DNA of 64,000 nt from Lotus japonicus (GCF_012489685.1 NC_080043.1:34119987-34183986); one strand, 5' to 3'. Counted from the first letter of the stretch, positions 1-12,864 are shown. A program made the numbers and translations. Notes: a model not told the origin generated them from the letters alone.

Positions 1-3000
1 AAAGTTGCAGATAACAAGCTTGGTTCTTTTTTGTTTTGGCTCTATTTATGTTCTAAATTTCATCTTTCCATCTTGTTTTCATTATCTTTTGCTAAAGGTA
101 TCTCATTCATTGTTATTCAATTGGTTTTTTATTCTTTTAGAGCTTTATCTTTTCACTATGATAAGCTTCTACTTCTTTTCACTTGACTTGTTTTTCTTTC
201 TAAATTACATTTTCTTCTGCCACCTAATTCTTGCATACTGATGTCATTTAGCACTTCTACGAGTTTTGCTAGTGAGATGACAAATGTATGTTTTTAATGC
301 ACAATCATCAAATAATTAAAAGGAGATAAAGGATTCGAGGGTTCTAGATAAATCGAATAGAGGATTGATTGTATTGATGAAATATTTTAAAGATTGAATT
401 TAAGTGAAAAAATGAGTGTTAAAAAACCTATATGGACCAAAATAGAGATGCTTACGTTTTCATGCAATGTAAGGTTAGCTAAATAAATATTCCATTTTCC
501 TTTTGAGGTATACATCTTCCAAGTTGATGATGATTCCAAAGTCCCACCGCAAAAGGAAAAAAAAGACTGAACACATGATACGATGTATATGGCATCGCTG
601 TGGTGTGGGGATTGATAGCTGATGGTAATCCAACAAAAGCTACCAGTGGTGGACACAGTACACATGATATATATTGCTTTAATTAGAATAAATTCTTGCT
701 ATGAATATGTGTCAATTAGGCATAATAGTTAGATTATTTTTTTTGGTGCTTTAAACAGAAATAATAGTTATATTATAACTTGATCTGACGTTAAATTTCC
801 TAAACAATTAAGCAGTTCGTTTCGTTGTTGTCTTCAATTTTTATAGTATCTTGAGTTTTTTATGAAACGAATGAAGATGACTCACATCACATGTGTTATC
901 AATTTCTACTCACTCCGTATTATTTTTATCTCTTTCCTGTTTATTATTTATTTATTTATCACATTACCATCATGTCCCTTATCTATCTCTCTTTTATTCT
1001 TTTTTTTGTGTGCGCATGAGTTTGTGGTATTGATGAAGTCTTTTCATTAGGTTTTGCTTGAAAGTTGGGAGAAGAGATGAAGGCTTTGAGGGGAAGGGAA
1101 AGGGGAGGGAGGGGAAAGCAATAGAGAGGGAAATGAAGTAAGTTTTTCCCTTGTTTTGCAATAGAGAGGGAAATATAGTTCTAGATTCTGTAAAACCCTC
1201 CAATTTGGGGAAATAAAAAATATAACTAAAAGAGAGTTTTGAATAGACTTTGAAAGGGTTATAGAAATATCCCAAACCCTCGGCCCCTTCGTAAAAGAGT
1301 AATGACATCAAATTTACATACACTTTTTTGGCGGTGTTTAACCATTGTAGAAATTTGTAGCAGTTAAAAACTACCGCTAAACTGTATGTTTAAATAATGT
1401 CTATAAAAAGTATATGTTTGACCGTCATTTCCGTTTCTAAAATCTCAAAATTTCAAATCTCTCCTCCAAAACTCAATTCACTAACTCACACTTAATAAAT
1501 ACTATACTCATATTACAATTGTTCCCTTAACCTTTATCAAACAAGCCTAGGTACTTCCTTCTCGTTCGTCTGATTTTTCATCTTTTTGGTGGGCATGGAT
1601 GGAATCTTTGGAATTAAGTGGTTTGAACACAAGTCATTATCTCTGACTGAAGACATCTTTGCAGTTTACTTATGGGTGTGTGGCCTGTGTATGTTACCTT
1701 TGTACTTTTTGGGGAGGCACCCCTTGTGCCCTTTAATTAATTTGTTGCTTATCCAAAAAAAACAATGCCAGATACCAGTGAATATAAAATGAGATTGTCT
1801 AACTTAATTACATTAAAATATACCCATAGGGTTCTAAAATTCAAGTAAAGATTGATGCAATTCTTAATCAAACATATAACACTATATTCTATTTAAGATG
1901 TGATTATTTAACCCGCCAATATCATATTTCCATTCCCCACATCAAGCAGGGAGGGGAGGAATTCCAAAGATTTTCCATCAAAATTGCTGATAACATTGGG
2001 TGAAAGTGAAAGTCTCTCTCTCACTGGCCACTGCCCCCATGCATCTACCAAAGTTTGCATTCCACACGATAGCTTTAGAGTGATCCTTGATCCATTATAG
2101 CCACAAGTTCAAAAAAGACATGGTCATAGATATCTGGAATTTGCTTTCTTTTTTGTTAACAAGCAGTAATTGGAACAAACATGGTCCTCTATTCTGTTAA
2201 GAAAACCATGCTTTATGCTCTGCATTGTTATAGGCTTTCCCTTAACAAGTTAAGTTCTATAGCGTTCAAATTCACTAGAGAATAATGCTCTTATGGTCCT
2301 TATATATAGTTATAGGTATAGGACACGTTCCAGAGAGTAATAGACTAGTTTATAGGGACTGCAAAGGTAACATTTGATCACATGGCAATGTAAAACATCG
2401 ATCTAGTGGAATCAATTCTTGGTGGATTGGATGAAAGTATTTCCCATGAAGCTACCTCATATTATTTGGAGTGACATGCATGTTGATGCAACCTCTCTGT
2501 CACATAGTATCTATTTTGATGAGGACATAAAATTTATGCATGAAAAATGAAAACTGTTGTATGATTCATTTGTCATGCTTTTCTCTTCAAATATAATGCC
2601 AAAGCTTGATGTGACATGTTATGTCGGTTAATGATTTCATTGCTTGTTGCTAGATCCTTCTTGAAAAGACCAATTACCTCTGAATATGTTAGAGAGATGC
2701 ATTGTATTTGAGACTTCATATCAACTCACAATGTAATGACTTGGAAGACAAATCGTTCTAACCAATTTTTTCTATGTGCTCATGATAAAAATAGTATGGC
2801 TTGAATGTTATTAGAATTATGCATTATATTAAGAAGTTCTACTATGACATTTGTTGAGGCATATTATATGGTTGATAGAAGTTATATAATCTCAACCATA
2901 CATGGACGATCAAGATTATTACTTAAATCTTATCATGACAATTTATTACAACCATACTCACATTAATTCAAGGAATGCATTTATCCAATACATGTATCCG

Positions 3001-3051
3001 CAAACATCGAAACCATCGATCATAAGACACACTATATGGTGTAATTTTTCT
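1..3051. other. Gene-free duplicated DNA upstream of MIR2111
   Basis: I see no convincing coding sequence here; the open frames are short, AT-rich and without recognisable domains. The stretch is repeated at 27,729-30,745. Bases 2,175-2,335 resemble 11,485-11,635, the equivalent distance upstream of the third MIR2111 hairpin. This part may therefore be ancient promoter-proximal sequence of the MIR2111 locus. Confidence 0.5.
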
Positions 3052-3461
3052 TGGCAAATTCTGTGCTACCCATAAATTGTTTTTGGGTGTGATACCCACA
3101 TTATGTTATTTAATAGATTATTACTATGTTGTTCAACATAAATTTTACATTTTTAAATTTTATTTTACTTTTCAATTAACTTCATTCCATAAAATTTATT
3201 TTTTAATGAAAAATAGACGAGTTGTGAAGATGAACGATGGTGGTGGCGATGCGCGTCAAATGACCATATTTGACGGAATAACAAAGGTTGAAAAATACAA
3301 CAAATAAATTTCACGTCCCTAACAATGAAATACTACATTACTATAATATAATAAAATCAAACTTTTAACGGATATATAAATTTTTACTATTAATTTAACT
3401 CATTTTGGGTACCACGCCTTGAATTGACTCAAGGTACCACAGCAAGCACCATTTTTTTTTT
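3052..3461. mobile_element. MITE-like insertion private to copy A
   Basis: About 400 bp interrupt the sequence that is continuous at 30,740-30,755 in copy B. The ends are imperfect inverted repeats: TGTGCTACCC near the left end, and GGTACCACAG near the right end, which reads CTGTGGTACC on the other strand. There is no transposase and no coding capacity. The class is not certain. Confidence 0.55.
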
Positions 3462-3696
3462 TCACAATCAATTTTGGGAACGAGATCTGGAGGATCATCT
3501 TGGAAAAGTTTATCCATGAAAATTGAGATTCTTAGGTGAAAGATTGGTTAGCTTCTGAAACACTGCAAATATTTATTTTCTGATATGATCTGAACACTTT
3601 AGAAAATGACTATCAAGCTAAAATACAACTAGTATTCCATAAAGTAAAGAATAAGTATCATCATGCACATTAGTTTTGGACAACTTTGAAAACTAC

Positions 3697-3702
3697 TATA
3701 AA
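3697..3702 (+). promoter_or_regulatory. Candidate TATA box for the MIR2111 hairpin pair
   Basis: TATAAA lies about 100 bp before the first hairpin and is kept in copy B at 30,984-30,989. No comparable box lies between the two hairpins at a usable distance, which suggests one transcript for both. Confidence 0.4.
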
Positions 3703-3780
3703 TTCTCATCATGAAGCAAATGAGACCTTCAATTCAAACTCCTACAAACATCCATTGGCTCAATACTTGGAAGAACTACT

Positions 3781-3878
3781 ATTGGTTATGGATGGGCTAA
3801 TCTGCATCCTGAGGTGTAGAGCAATAATTTCTTGTATCTAGTCCTTGGGATGCAGATTATTTCTTCCTAGTTATCAAT
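3781..3878 (+). ncRNA. MIR2111: MIR2111 precursor, hairpin 1 (copy A)
   Basis: This is a microRNA precursor. The 5p arm at 3798-3818 begins TAATCTGCATCCTGAGGT and ends GTA, while canonical miR2111 ends TTA, so there is one change near the 3' end. The 3p strand at 3841-3861 begins GTCCTTGGGATGCAGATTA and pairs with the 5p arm with the usual 2-nt offset; the loop is 22 nt. The lower stem continues with ATTGG against TCAAT. miR2111 is a conserved plant miRNA; in Lotus and Medicago it moves from shoot to root and silences TML-type Kelch F-box mRNAs. The next hairpin begins about 65 bp downstream. Confidence 0.9.
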
Positions 3879-3943
3879 TTAAAACCGTGTAATCAATGAG
3901 ATTATTTCCATTGGTCCAATGCTTCCTGTAAGAGTCTGTATAT

Positions 3944-4042
3944 ATTGGGTCAGGATGAGGTAATCTGCATCCTGAGGTTTGGAGCAATATCTTTCTTGTA
4001 TCTAGCCCTTAGGATGCAGATTACCTCTTCCTTATCACCAAT
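3944..4042 (+). ncRNA. MIR2111: MIR2111 precursor, hairpin 2 (copy A)
   Basis: The mature arm at 3961-3981 matches canonical miR2111 except for the last base (G instead of A). The 3p strand at 4005-4025 begins GCCCTTAGGATGCAGATTACC, shortened by one base relative to pairing expectations only at the loop side. The loop is 23 nt. The stem extends well below the duplex: GATGAGG faces CCTCTTC and ATTGGG faces CCAAT. It probably shares a primary transcript with hairpin 1, because only about 80 bp separate the hairpin 1 star strand from this stem. Confidence 0.92.
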
Positions 4043-4984
4043 GCAAAACATTTCAATTAATTTGATATGTGTAACATTCTTTTTATTCAATATGTCTTTA
4101 CTTTTGTATATTTATATTTTACTAAATTTCTTAGTTATATTATTTTTCACAAGGCAACATTTTGTGAGAACCGGTGAATACAATTCTTTTCGAAATTGAG
4201 CAAAAAGTACCTCTGATCTAGATGTGGGAGTGAAAGGCTAAGAGCTTGGTTGTATGATGTACGTCATTGGTGAAGCACCGCGGGAGAGATACCTGCAGAA
4301 GATACTCTGACACATAAATCAACTCAAGATCATAGAAAAAATAGAAGAGTATATATTGAGAAAAATGAGTAATGCTTATGTAATTAATGATCAAACATGT
4401 ATTTATAGAGTTTAATATGAACTATGAAAGAACTTAATCTTAGTAAGGCTATCATGAATAACTTTTGAGATTATGACAACACTTGGGTCTTCGTCTAGCA
4501 AGGTACTTGACGAGGTAGAGCCCCGCTTTGGTCAATTTGACCGAACAGCAATACATTCACTTGACAGTGAATCCTTTAGGCTGACCAGAATAATATTGGA
4601 TCTTATGGCCATTTGACCGGAACAACCATTGAAGAAAACATCTTGGGCCTGAGATTTTCGCATCTTATATATTTATGATTTATCAATTGGCCAAAGTTAA
4701 AATTTCGATCATTAAACGCATATGGCAGTGTGTTCCTCATGTTGGAGCTTTTCTCTCCGTACAATAGGATATTTTGCTGACTGAAGAGCTCGTCTGAACG
4801 TCTAGGTTCCTATTTCCATCGCTAGTTGAGGTGATTTGAAGATCTTTTGGTCATCTTCTGTTTCCTTTAGGTGTTGCACGGCTAGAGGAAACTCTACCTT
4901 CCTCTATTAGTGTTTTTTTATATAGTCCTTTTCACCGGTTAAGTCTCTCCCTGAGCTAGTACCAAGGGTGCTCATGAACTCTCC

Positions 4985-6063
4985 AATGAGTTGAAATACA
5001 TGATGCTACAACTAGAGTCCGACCCTATTAAGGGTCTACATACTTCTAAGAAAACCTTGGTGGGCAAGATCCTCACAGATAAGCCCCTGAATAAAAATAC
5101 AATGGAAGAAATTATTGCCAAGGCTTGGGGCTTGGAGAATGAAGTGAAAGCATCTGATCAGGGTGTCAATGTTATTATGTTTAGCTTCAACACTCGTGAA
5201 GCCGCTAAGAAAGTCTTTGAAGAGGCCCCTGGAATGTCATGAGGCATATGCTTAGCCTCCAAACCTGGGTTCCACAACCCTCCACCTAAGAGCTTGACTT
5301 CAATCACATACAGTGTTGGGTCTAACTCCATGGCCTCCTCTTGGATACCATATCCACGAACAATGTAGTCAAGATAGGGTAACTCATAGGTGAGGTGAAG
5401 GAAGTCGAAAACCCATACGTTGAAGGTCACTTAGTGAGAACTTTCCATCGAGTTAGAGTTAACCATCATGTCAAAAAACCCTGCTCATTGGGTTGTGGAT
5501 CCCCAGACGTGACCTTCCAAAGAGATGGATCTTCGTCACGTATGAAAAGATCATTGACTACTGCTTTAATTGTGGGATGATAGGGCATGATCAAGAAAAC
5601 TGTACTAGACCAAAAGTGATGGGAATCCTTGACCCAACCAAACCTAGGTCTGGACCCATGCTTGGAGTGACTCAAGCAAGGTCGCTCACGACCATTTTCA
5701 CACAAAAGGAAAGATTGGTAATAGAGCAGAAAAAACGAGCTCGGGACTATACCCCCCTTGGGTCATCTAGCCCACCACCCAAGAGGTCAACGTAGTCATG
5801 TCTAGTCTCTCTCAAGGAAGCAAGGCAGGAGGAGCTTTGGTAGAGGAACTAGCATGGAGAGGGACCTAGAGGATAACGACGAATTGTTGCCTCAACGATT
5901 AGGAAGCTTGGCAAATCAGAGTGGAGCTTCCTATCCTAGAACTAACCTTGGTGTGGTCAGCCTGGGCAACTGCCCCATAGCTACGAATAATGCCAAATCT
6001 AACAGCTTTGGCCTACAGAATTACGAAGCTAGGGAGAAAAGACATAAAATGAAAAGTTCTTAA
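4985..6063 (+). pseudogene. DUF4283/CCHC zinc-knuckle (LINE ORF1-like) pseudogene, copy A
   Basis: Pieces in different frames carry the plant LINE-ORF1 type order. First comes a DUF4283-like part (LVGKILTDKPLNKNT near 5,056-5,100, then AWGLENEV and FSFNTREAA to about 5,230). Next comes the link with VENPYVEGHLVRTFHRVRV (5,401-5,460). Then comes a CX2CX4HX4C knuckle, CFNCGMIGHDQENC, near 5,557-5,600, followed by a basic, proline-rich tail. At least two frameshifts and a stop separate them. No reverse transcriptase follows, so this is not a complete LINE. Copy B has the same gene with its own further damage. Confidence 0.75.
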
Positions 6064-8337
6064 CCTAAAATACATCATTTTCTTAATATTCTTAATATTA
6101 TAATTACTAAGATGCAATTGGATTTAAACTTAATAAAATTATTTTTTATGTTCAAAAGTAATATTTTAGCGCTAATAAATTTAAATCAATGAGAATAAAT
6201 TTTATGTCTCATCGTAATTCTTGACATTGTTAGCTACAAATTAAGAGGAAATTGAAGCACAATATGAGAAATCATCTTTATTATTGAGAACTTAAGAGTG
6301 AGTAAAAATAAATAATAATATTAATAATATTTATAATAATAACAATAAGTCATGCATTGGATGAAAAAAAAGAAACTGTTGAGAAGTATATCAGTGAAAG
6401 AACTCATACGTACATGTTGTTTTTCGAAAACTGAACTATTATTGGATTCATAAAAAAAGATGAGAATAACCTTTCCCAACTAAGGAACCAAAGTTCAAAC
6501 TAAAACACAAAATGAAATACTACACGTCTACAGCCTACACGACAAACACAACAACAAAATAGAATAACAACTCCAATTGTTCTAAAAAGGATAGACAAGG
6601 CACCCATTAGCAAGAAGGATGGAACAAGGCAAACAACCCATAAAAAATATATTCATATCTCCTCTCATGCTACAACAGTACGAGATAACCTCTCAACACT
6701 GCACTGATATTGAAATTCAAGTTCCCTTAGAACAGATGTCCTACGCGATGCTGGGACAACATATTCGACAATCAACTAACAATGATAACAATAACTTAAA
6801 AGCATAAGTAAACAAGACACAAGAATTGTTAACCCAGTTCGGTAAAACTTCACCTACGTCTGGAGAGTTTGCACCAAAAGAAAGGAAATCCATTATTTCA
6901 AGATTCAGGAATTACAGACACTAATGAACACCACAGTTCATAGTTCACTTCCTAATCTACCCAGTGTATTTCTACTTAGTATCCTAACCTAAGTATGAGA
7001 GCCCCTCTCACTTACTCTCAATCACTGCCACAGTGATTGGTAATACACAATCAACAATCAGAGTTTGAAGAATCAAACAACACAGAACACAACTTTGCTT
7101 TATAGAATCAGTGAGCAAAGTTTATTCACAAGTAACAAGGACAAAGAACAATGAACAATCCTAAAACACTTGATCTCTCTCAATTAGCTTCCGTCGTCTT
7201 CACGTTTTAGGTCTTTATCCTTTTATATCCTTCAGCAGCGGAAACATAAATGCTGGGGTTAGCTTGGGCTGAGGAAACAAATTGCAACAACAATTCAAAC
7301 AAAACGCAATCTCCAAAAGATCTTGTTGCGTTTTGCACAAGTAAAGATAGAAACAAATCTTCAATCAAAGATTGTTTCAACAATTAACAACCCACAATTA
7401 AAACCCTTTTGGTACAGCTACTTAAACCTCAAGTAACTATAAAAACGTATCTGCAGCAAATCTTCAAGGGCCCACAAATACATTCCAAGAAGAGGATTGA
7501 TGTCCTAGCAACACAAAGTCAGATGCCACGACATCGGCTTCGACAACCAGTTGTTTTTGACAAAATGCAAGACAACAAAGTAACAACAGATATCATTGTC
7601 AAAACAAAGTTACTAGAGACTCAAGTTAGATAATTTGAAGGAACAATGCTCCGGTGAGCATTGATAGAAACTTGTCAATTCATAGGGTCCAAAACTTCAA
7701 GGAGTGTTGAAGTTAAAAAAAATAAATTGAACTAAGGATTGGAGAATAAATTTGCGAATTTGAGGGAAGAAATAAATTGCCTTAAATGAAAAACAAACAC
7801 AAAAGTGGAGGACGTTATGTTTACTAGTAACTCTTTGTAGCCATTGTCGTAATAATAGATGTTAGACATTTTAAGTGTTTAGTAGTAATATGTCCGAACT
7901 TTATTCTGAATTACAAATTGCTATCTAATTCTACATATGAAAATAAAACAAGATAAAGTTGTTTAATCTATGATATACATTTAGCCTAACTATGAAGCTT
8001 CGATTTAGGCACTATTACTTTGAACCCTTCTAGAGTTCCTCAAACCCATCAGTCCTGTCTTCAAATCCATTAACTAGTTTAGAAGGTGGACTGGTGTCTC
8101 TAATCATGTATAATTGCCTCTGGTCTTGGGTGAGTACTCACTCTTGAACGTGGCAACGCGTCTTTGACCAAGAAAGCTTTGAATTGAATGTGACTTTGAG
8201 TAACCTTGAATTGGATTGATCTGAATAACTTAGATCTTCATGAATCTTAAGATCATCTTTAGGCTCAGATGCAATGTTATTAAACTCGACTCTGTGATTG
8301 ACTCGGCCAAGGTACTGGATTATTGATTCAACCGATC
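6064..8337. other. Gene-free stretch with retrotransposon-like debris
   Basis: No supported gene. From about 6,685 to 7,600 the sequence differs entirely from copy B (33,905-34,240). It contains phrases common in plant Copia LTRs, such as TTAACCCAGTTCGG and CACCTACGTCTGG near 6,828-6,865, so it may be LTR debris. The rest is shared with copy B and unremarkable. Confidence 0.35.
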
Positions 8338-8547
8338 AAGTGAGAGTAATGTTTATTATGAGAGATGAGAGCATTATATTGTGACTGTTTGATTTGACAT
8401 CAATGGTCAATATTAAAACATAAAGTCACATGATTTTTTTAAAAAGTCACATGACCATTAATTAGAATTTAATCTTAACCACTCATGTTAGATCAAATGG
8501 TCACGATTTAGTGCTCTCATCTCTCATAATAAACATTGCTCTCACTT
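8338..8547. mobile_element. 210-bp MITE with long inverted ends (copy A)
   Basis: The first about 36 bases (beginning AAGTGAGAGTAATGTTTATT) are the inverted complement of the last 36, which end AATAAACATTGCTCTCACTT. The 210-bp length is the same in copy B, so it was present before the duplication. It encodes nothing. The target duplication is unclear, so I do not assign a superfamily. Confidence 0.75.
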
Positions 8548-8568
8548 AATACGCTCCACACACACATA

Positions 8569-8586
8569 TATATATATATATATATA
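8569..8586. repeat. AT dinucleotide microsatellite
   Basis: A run of alternating A and T directly right of the 210-bp MITE. The same place in copy B (about 35,205-35,224) has a run of a different length. Confidence 0.7.
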
Positions 8587-8849
8587 AAAACATTTTCTTA
8601 ATTGGTTTAGTAGTATATCTTTACGTTTATCCGAGTTTGACTGGCTCGTGCTGAGTTTGACCAGTTTGATAGCATGTCTGATCCAACTTAATGATCGGAC
8701 CGATCACATGCCCAGATCAAGGTCGGACCGGCTGGCCCGGTCCGACTTTGAGTGTTTCTCATGTTAAGTTCAAACGCATCATATCGCTTTAAAATCTAAT
8801 TTTGATCAATAACAATTTTTGTATATATAGAGAAGCACTTCGCTGAAAT

Positions 8850-9970
8850 CTAAGCTTCTTAATTAATTTGAATTTTAGGATTTATTCTATTATGAATAAA
8901 GGACTTCAATGTCAATCTATCCTAAAGATAAAGATTCAAATCTGCAAGACTGTCTGGCACACATGTGACACAAGCTAAGCCACATCCACTTTTGATCGTT
9001 TAATGTCAGCTCGTCATTCAGAAAAGTTAAAGACAAATTTCAAAGAGTCAAAGATAAAGTCAGAATGCAACCAGCTGCTACGGATTCAAACGAGATCACG
9101 TGAAGATATTCTCTTTCCTTGAAGCACGCTGACTAGCGAGGAAAAGTACAACATGTCAACAACAAATTTCCAAATTGTCTCATTTCTGAGAAGTAGCCAA
9201 AGTCTATTGTCACCTACTAGCTGACAAGCCTCATCTTTTCGGAAAAATGACAGACTTAAACAATAGCATGCATTTAATGCATATACCAACCGAAGCCATT
9301 TGAATCAACGGATGGATCTATCTCACAACAGCCAGAACAACAGTTGGATTTGTCACAACGGCTACAACAAATGCAAGCAAGTATTTAAGGCGATTCTGAA
9401 GAAAGAAGAGTAGAAGAGTTATGATCGAAAGAACAAGAACACCAAGCATTCATTCCCTCATTCTTCTAAGCATTCAAAGCTCTTCTAGTTCACAGAATCC
9501 TAAGAATCAGAACTCTCTAAGAATCTAGATCCTTAAAGAGTCGAATCTCTTCATTTATTTCTCTCTAAGAATCAGAACTCAGTGATCCAAAGTCATATCT
9601 GTACCAAAACACTTAGAGTTCCAGTGCCATAAATTCTCTACTAACACTCTTGTAACAAGATAATCTTTGTAGAGTCAAACGATCTTGTGAAGATTGTAGG
9701 AGAAGTCCTGGAGAATACTTGTATTGGAGAAGTCCTTGATACTTGCTAGTGAAAAATTTGGTGGTGGCCAAGTACTAGACGTAGCCCATCGTTTAAGGGT
9801 GAACCAATATAAATCTGTGTGTGCTGATCGTCTAATAACTCTGTTTACATTTCCGCTGCACTAAACATTTACAAAAAGTTTTCAAAAACATATATTCTTT
9901 TCGAAAAACAAAGTTTTAAAAGAACACAATTCAAACCCTCCTTTCTTGTGTTATTTACTTACATCTCACC
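8850..9970 (+). mobile_element. Probable Copia-type LTR remnant (copy A)
   Basis: The stretch reads like an old LTR: a polyadenylation-like zone, CATTTCCGCTGCACTAAAC near 9,850, and an end of the type ACAATTCAAACC...TTTCTTGTGTT near 9,925-9,952, which is common at the ends of plant Copia LTRs. I cannot define both termini or a target-site duplication, and no internal region is attached. Copy B has the same sequence interrupted by a second solo LTR. Confidence 0.35.
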
Positions 9971-10736
9971 TCAAACTTCTCCATGTAAGTCTTATCCGCG
10001 TGACCTATAATTAACTTGAAGCTTGAACTATGATGCTTTCTCGACCTTCAACATTAAATTAGAGTTTGAGCGGTTCATGCCGAATTTGATAAAATGTCTG
10101 CTCCAACTCAATGGACCGATGATCATATGTCGGTCATAGTCGAACCGGTCGGACCGGTCCCAATTTGGGTATTCTCGAACTTTTCCATGTGAGTTTTATA
10201 CGCATGGGCTCGAATTGACTTCAAGCTTGAACTATGATGCTTTCTGACTCCTCGAACCATCAACATTAAATCAGGTTTTAAGTTAGTTCTTTAGATTCTC
10301 ACCTTTGACGTAATTCACCAAGCAAACTTCCTTGAATATGCCTTCAAGGTAACCACATTAGTTGTGCATTTTGACATTAGCCCATGGTTAACGATCGTGA
10401 TATTCTAATTTTAACAGGAGAGGAACAATTATAGACAGATTCACCTTGGCCAAGGTGGGGGCATCAGCCCCCACTTAACTTTCCAAAAATTCAACAACAA
10501 TATACTTTTTTTTTAACAAAAACAACAATAATATACTTGATTATGAAGATTGTGGGTTATATGTTGCCCCCATGTAATAAATATAGCCCCACACTACCAT
10601 TTATTTATCAGTAAAGTTGAACCTTGCACTCTTTTATTTTGTTTTCTATTGTGTGTTGTCTATTAGCTATTCAAATCCTTTTATCACTTCCTTAAGTTTT
10701 TTGCCTAAAAGCCACAACACCATGATTCAAAACATA

Positions 10737-10973
10737 GGTGTCCACTAGGGTGGATAACTTTTTTTTTTGGGTCCACCGGTGCTCCATGGACATTTTAGAC
10801 TTTACACTCAGGGTTTTTTTATACTTTTCCCCTTCTCTCCTTCTCCCTCTCACCCCAACCCTTGTTCTCTTCCTCGCACCTTCATTCTCGAACTCGCTAA
10901 AACCTTGATCTAATGGTGATTAATGATGGAGCACTGGTGGACAAAAAAAGAGTTGCCCACCCTAGTGGGCACC
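10737..10973. mobile_element. 237-bp internally deleted MULE-type element (copy A)
   Basis: The terminal inverted repeats begin GGTGTCCACTAGGGTGG and end CCACCCTAGTGGGCACC. They are flanked by a perfect 9-bp target-site duplication CAAAACATA (10,728-10,736 and 10,974-10,982), the length expected for Mutator-like elements. The copy B orthologue at 38,745-40,307 has the same flanks but is 1,563 bp, so most of the interior was lost here after the duplication. Confidence 0.88.
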
Positions 10974-10982
10974 CAAAACATA

Positions 10983-12864
10983 AACCCAAGTCGCCAACCT
11001 TTTTTCCCTTTCTTCTTTCCTTCATATCGAAGGGGGAAATTTCCCCCACAACATTTTCATAAATTTTATGAAGAGATACAAACTTTAACATGGGAAACAT
11101 GAAAAATTTCACAAGAGAAGATCATAATCCAGTGTTATCAAGTTACAAGAGGACCTAGTAGAGTAGCTTGACTGGTTAATTCAAAAATCTCAAGAGTTCG
11201 ATATGTATTAGATGATCCTCCTCCTCATGATTGTAGGGAAGAGAGTTTCTTTCACGAGTACGGTCTTAATTTAGAGTTTTTGTTATGTACGAAAAAAATT
11301 TGGTGTTTTTGTTTCTAGGCCTTTTACCCCTCCTTTTGACAACAAAAATTTGTATTTTGACAAAAAAATCACATATATTTCCCCTACAAGGTAAAACTTC
11401 TAGATCCTTCAATGCAGTATATATTCAATAAAGTGATGACACCGGCGCTGGGAACTTCATTTCTTTTTATGGACACCTGTAATTGGCAGAGAATGGTCCT
11501 GTAACCTGCATACCAACCATGTTTTATGCTCAATATCATTGTTATTCTTATCAAATTGGGATTCTATACCTTTCAATTCAAATCAACTTTAAGAATAACA
11601 TTCCTATGGTCCTTAAGTACAGGACATGGGCTACAAAAGAGATGTACTGGCTTAATTCTGCAGCTGATATATATTATATGAATGTTGCATTATTGGAAAT
11701 CTTGCCACTTGCAAGGAAGCTACAAATTTGTCATTTGTGGCATTTATTCCTATGTAAGAAACCGAAAGTGCATGCATGAAATAAATGATATGAGGAAAAC
11801 TATTTTCTGCCACCTGAGCAATTTGCTTCTCCTTTTATAATATGTATGCTTCATGTTTATGTCATCCTGATAAAGGTGATGTGGACCTTTGGGAACAACT
11901 TACAGAAGCATAGGCTATCTTTGATCATATACCGAACACGTATATACACCAAGCACATAAATGTACATGAGAACTTTTCATACTATAATGCCTCTATTTC
12001 AGCTTCTCAATACTGGATTTCCTTACACAACTTCAGGAGGGGTGTTTTTAAAAGAAAATCAGATTATAGGATACAACAGATAGCTAGATTGTAATGACTT
12101 CACTTAAGATCTAGAATACATTGTGAAATTTTACTACCAATGATTTTTACTTGATCGAACGCATTAGTTCAATGAATGAATATATTAATTAGTTAGAAAT
12201 TTAATATAATCATTAATGACATGTCCTCACTTAATAGCTTAAACTTTCAGAATAGTTAGTTTTTTTTTTGACAAAGAATAGTTCATGACATGGTTTTAGA
12301 GTCTATTCTTATTCTAGATTTAATATTTGGCCACCCATAGCTATCCAAAAATTAACCTGGCCCAGTATGGATTTCCTGTGCAATTTAACAATGATCCAAA
12401 CATTCAGGCCCGAGCGTGAAGAGGTATGTTGAGATCCCACATAAAAGAGACAATTTTCAATGCAAGAGTAGAACTTACAAAGGCTGAGACAATTTTCTTT
12501 TCATGAGTAAGCTTTTAGGGTAGAGTTACACACTAGCTCAATTCATGATGGTATTAGAGCCCCTAATAAAATGAATTTAAGCAAGGGGTTCATGACTCAG
12601 ATAATACATATCTTTAAGATTCACATACAAGTGAAAAAGGGACAATTAGGAGCTTTTTTGAATGGCTAAACTGCCAAAGGAATAGAATGTATGCTACTGC
12701 TAAAAGACAGTGGGGGCTTCCTTTCTTTTCAGTTCATCATCATCTACTGTGTGCAGGGATGGACCCAACTAGGGGTAAAATAGGGTGGTCGCCACTAAAA
12801 GAAACTTTTTCCTTAATAGAATAGTACGCCCTTTTGAAAATTTTTAAACTGCATCTTTCAACTA
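10983..12864. other. Gene-free stretch upstream of the third MIR2111 hairpin
   Basis: No supported gene. Bases 11,485-11,635 resemble 2,175-2,335, for instance in the words ATGGTCCT, TTTATGCTC and TAAGTACAGGACA-like motifs. This suggests the hairpin 3 locus and the hairpin 1/2 locus derive from one ancestral locus including its upstream DNA. Confidence 0.45.

Noticed and set aside
5..241. 78-codon open frame rich in Phe and Leu
   Set aside because: Low-complexity AT-rich translation. The copy B version differs in length through a small indel, and no domain is visible.
4985..6063. Complete LINE retrotransposon
   Set aside because: Only ORF1-like sequence is present; no endonuclease or reverse transcriptase motif follows in either copy.
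8338..8547. Long inverted repeat as a possible microRNA or siRNA hairpin gene
   Set aside because: The ends behave as MITE terminal repeats; there is no miRNA-like asymmetric duplex and no known mature sequence.
11483..12094. Short frames conserved between copies A and B as peptides
   Set aside because: The similarity extends equally through non-coding flanks, and the frames differ by indels between copies, so it reflects the duplication and not coding constraint.
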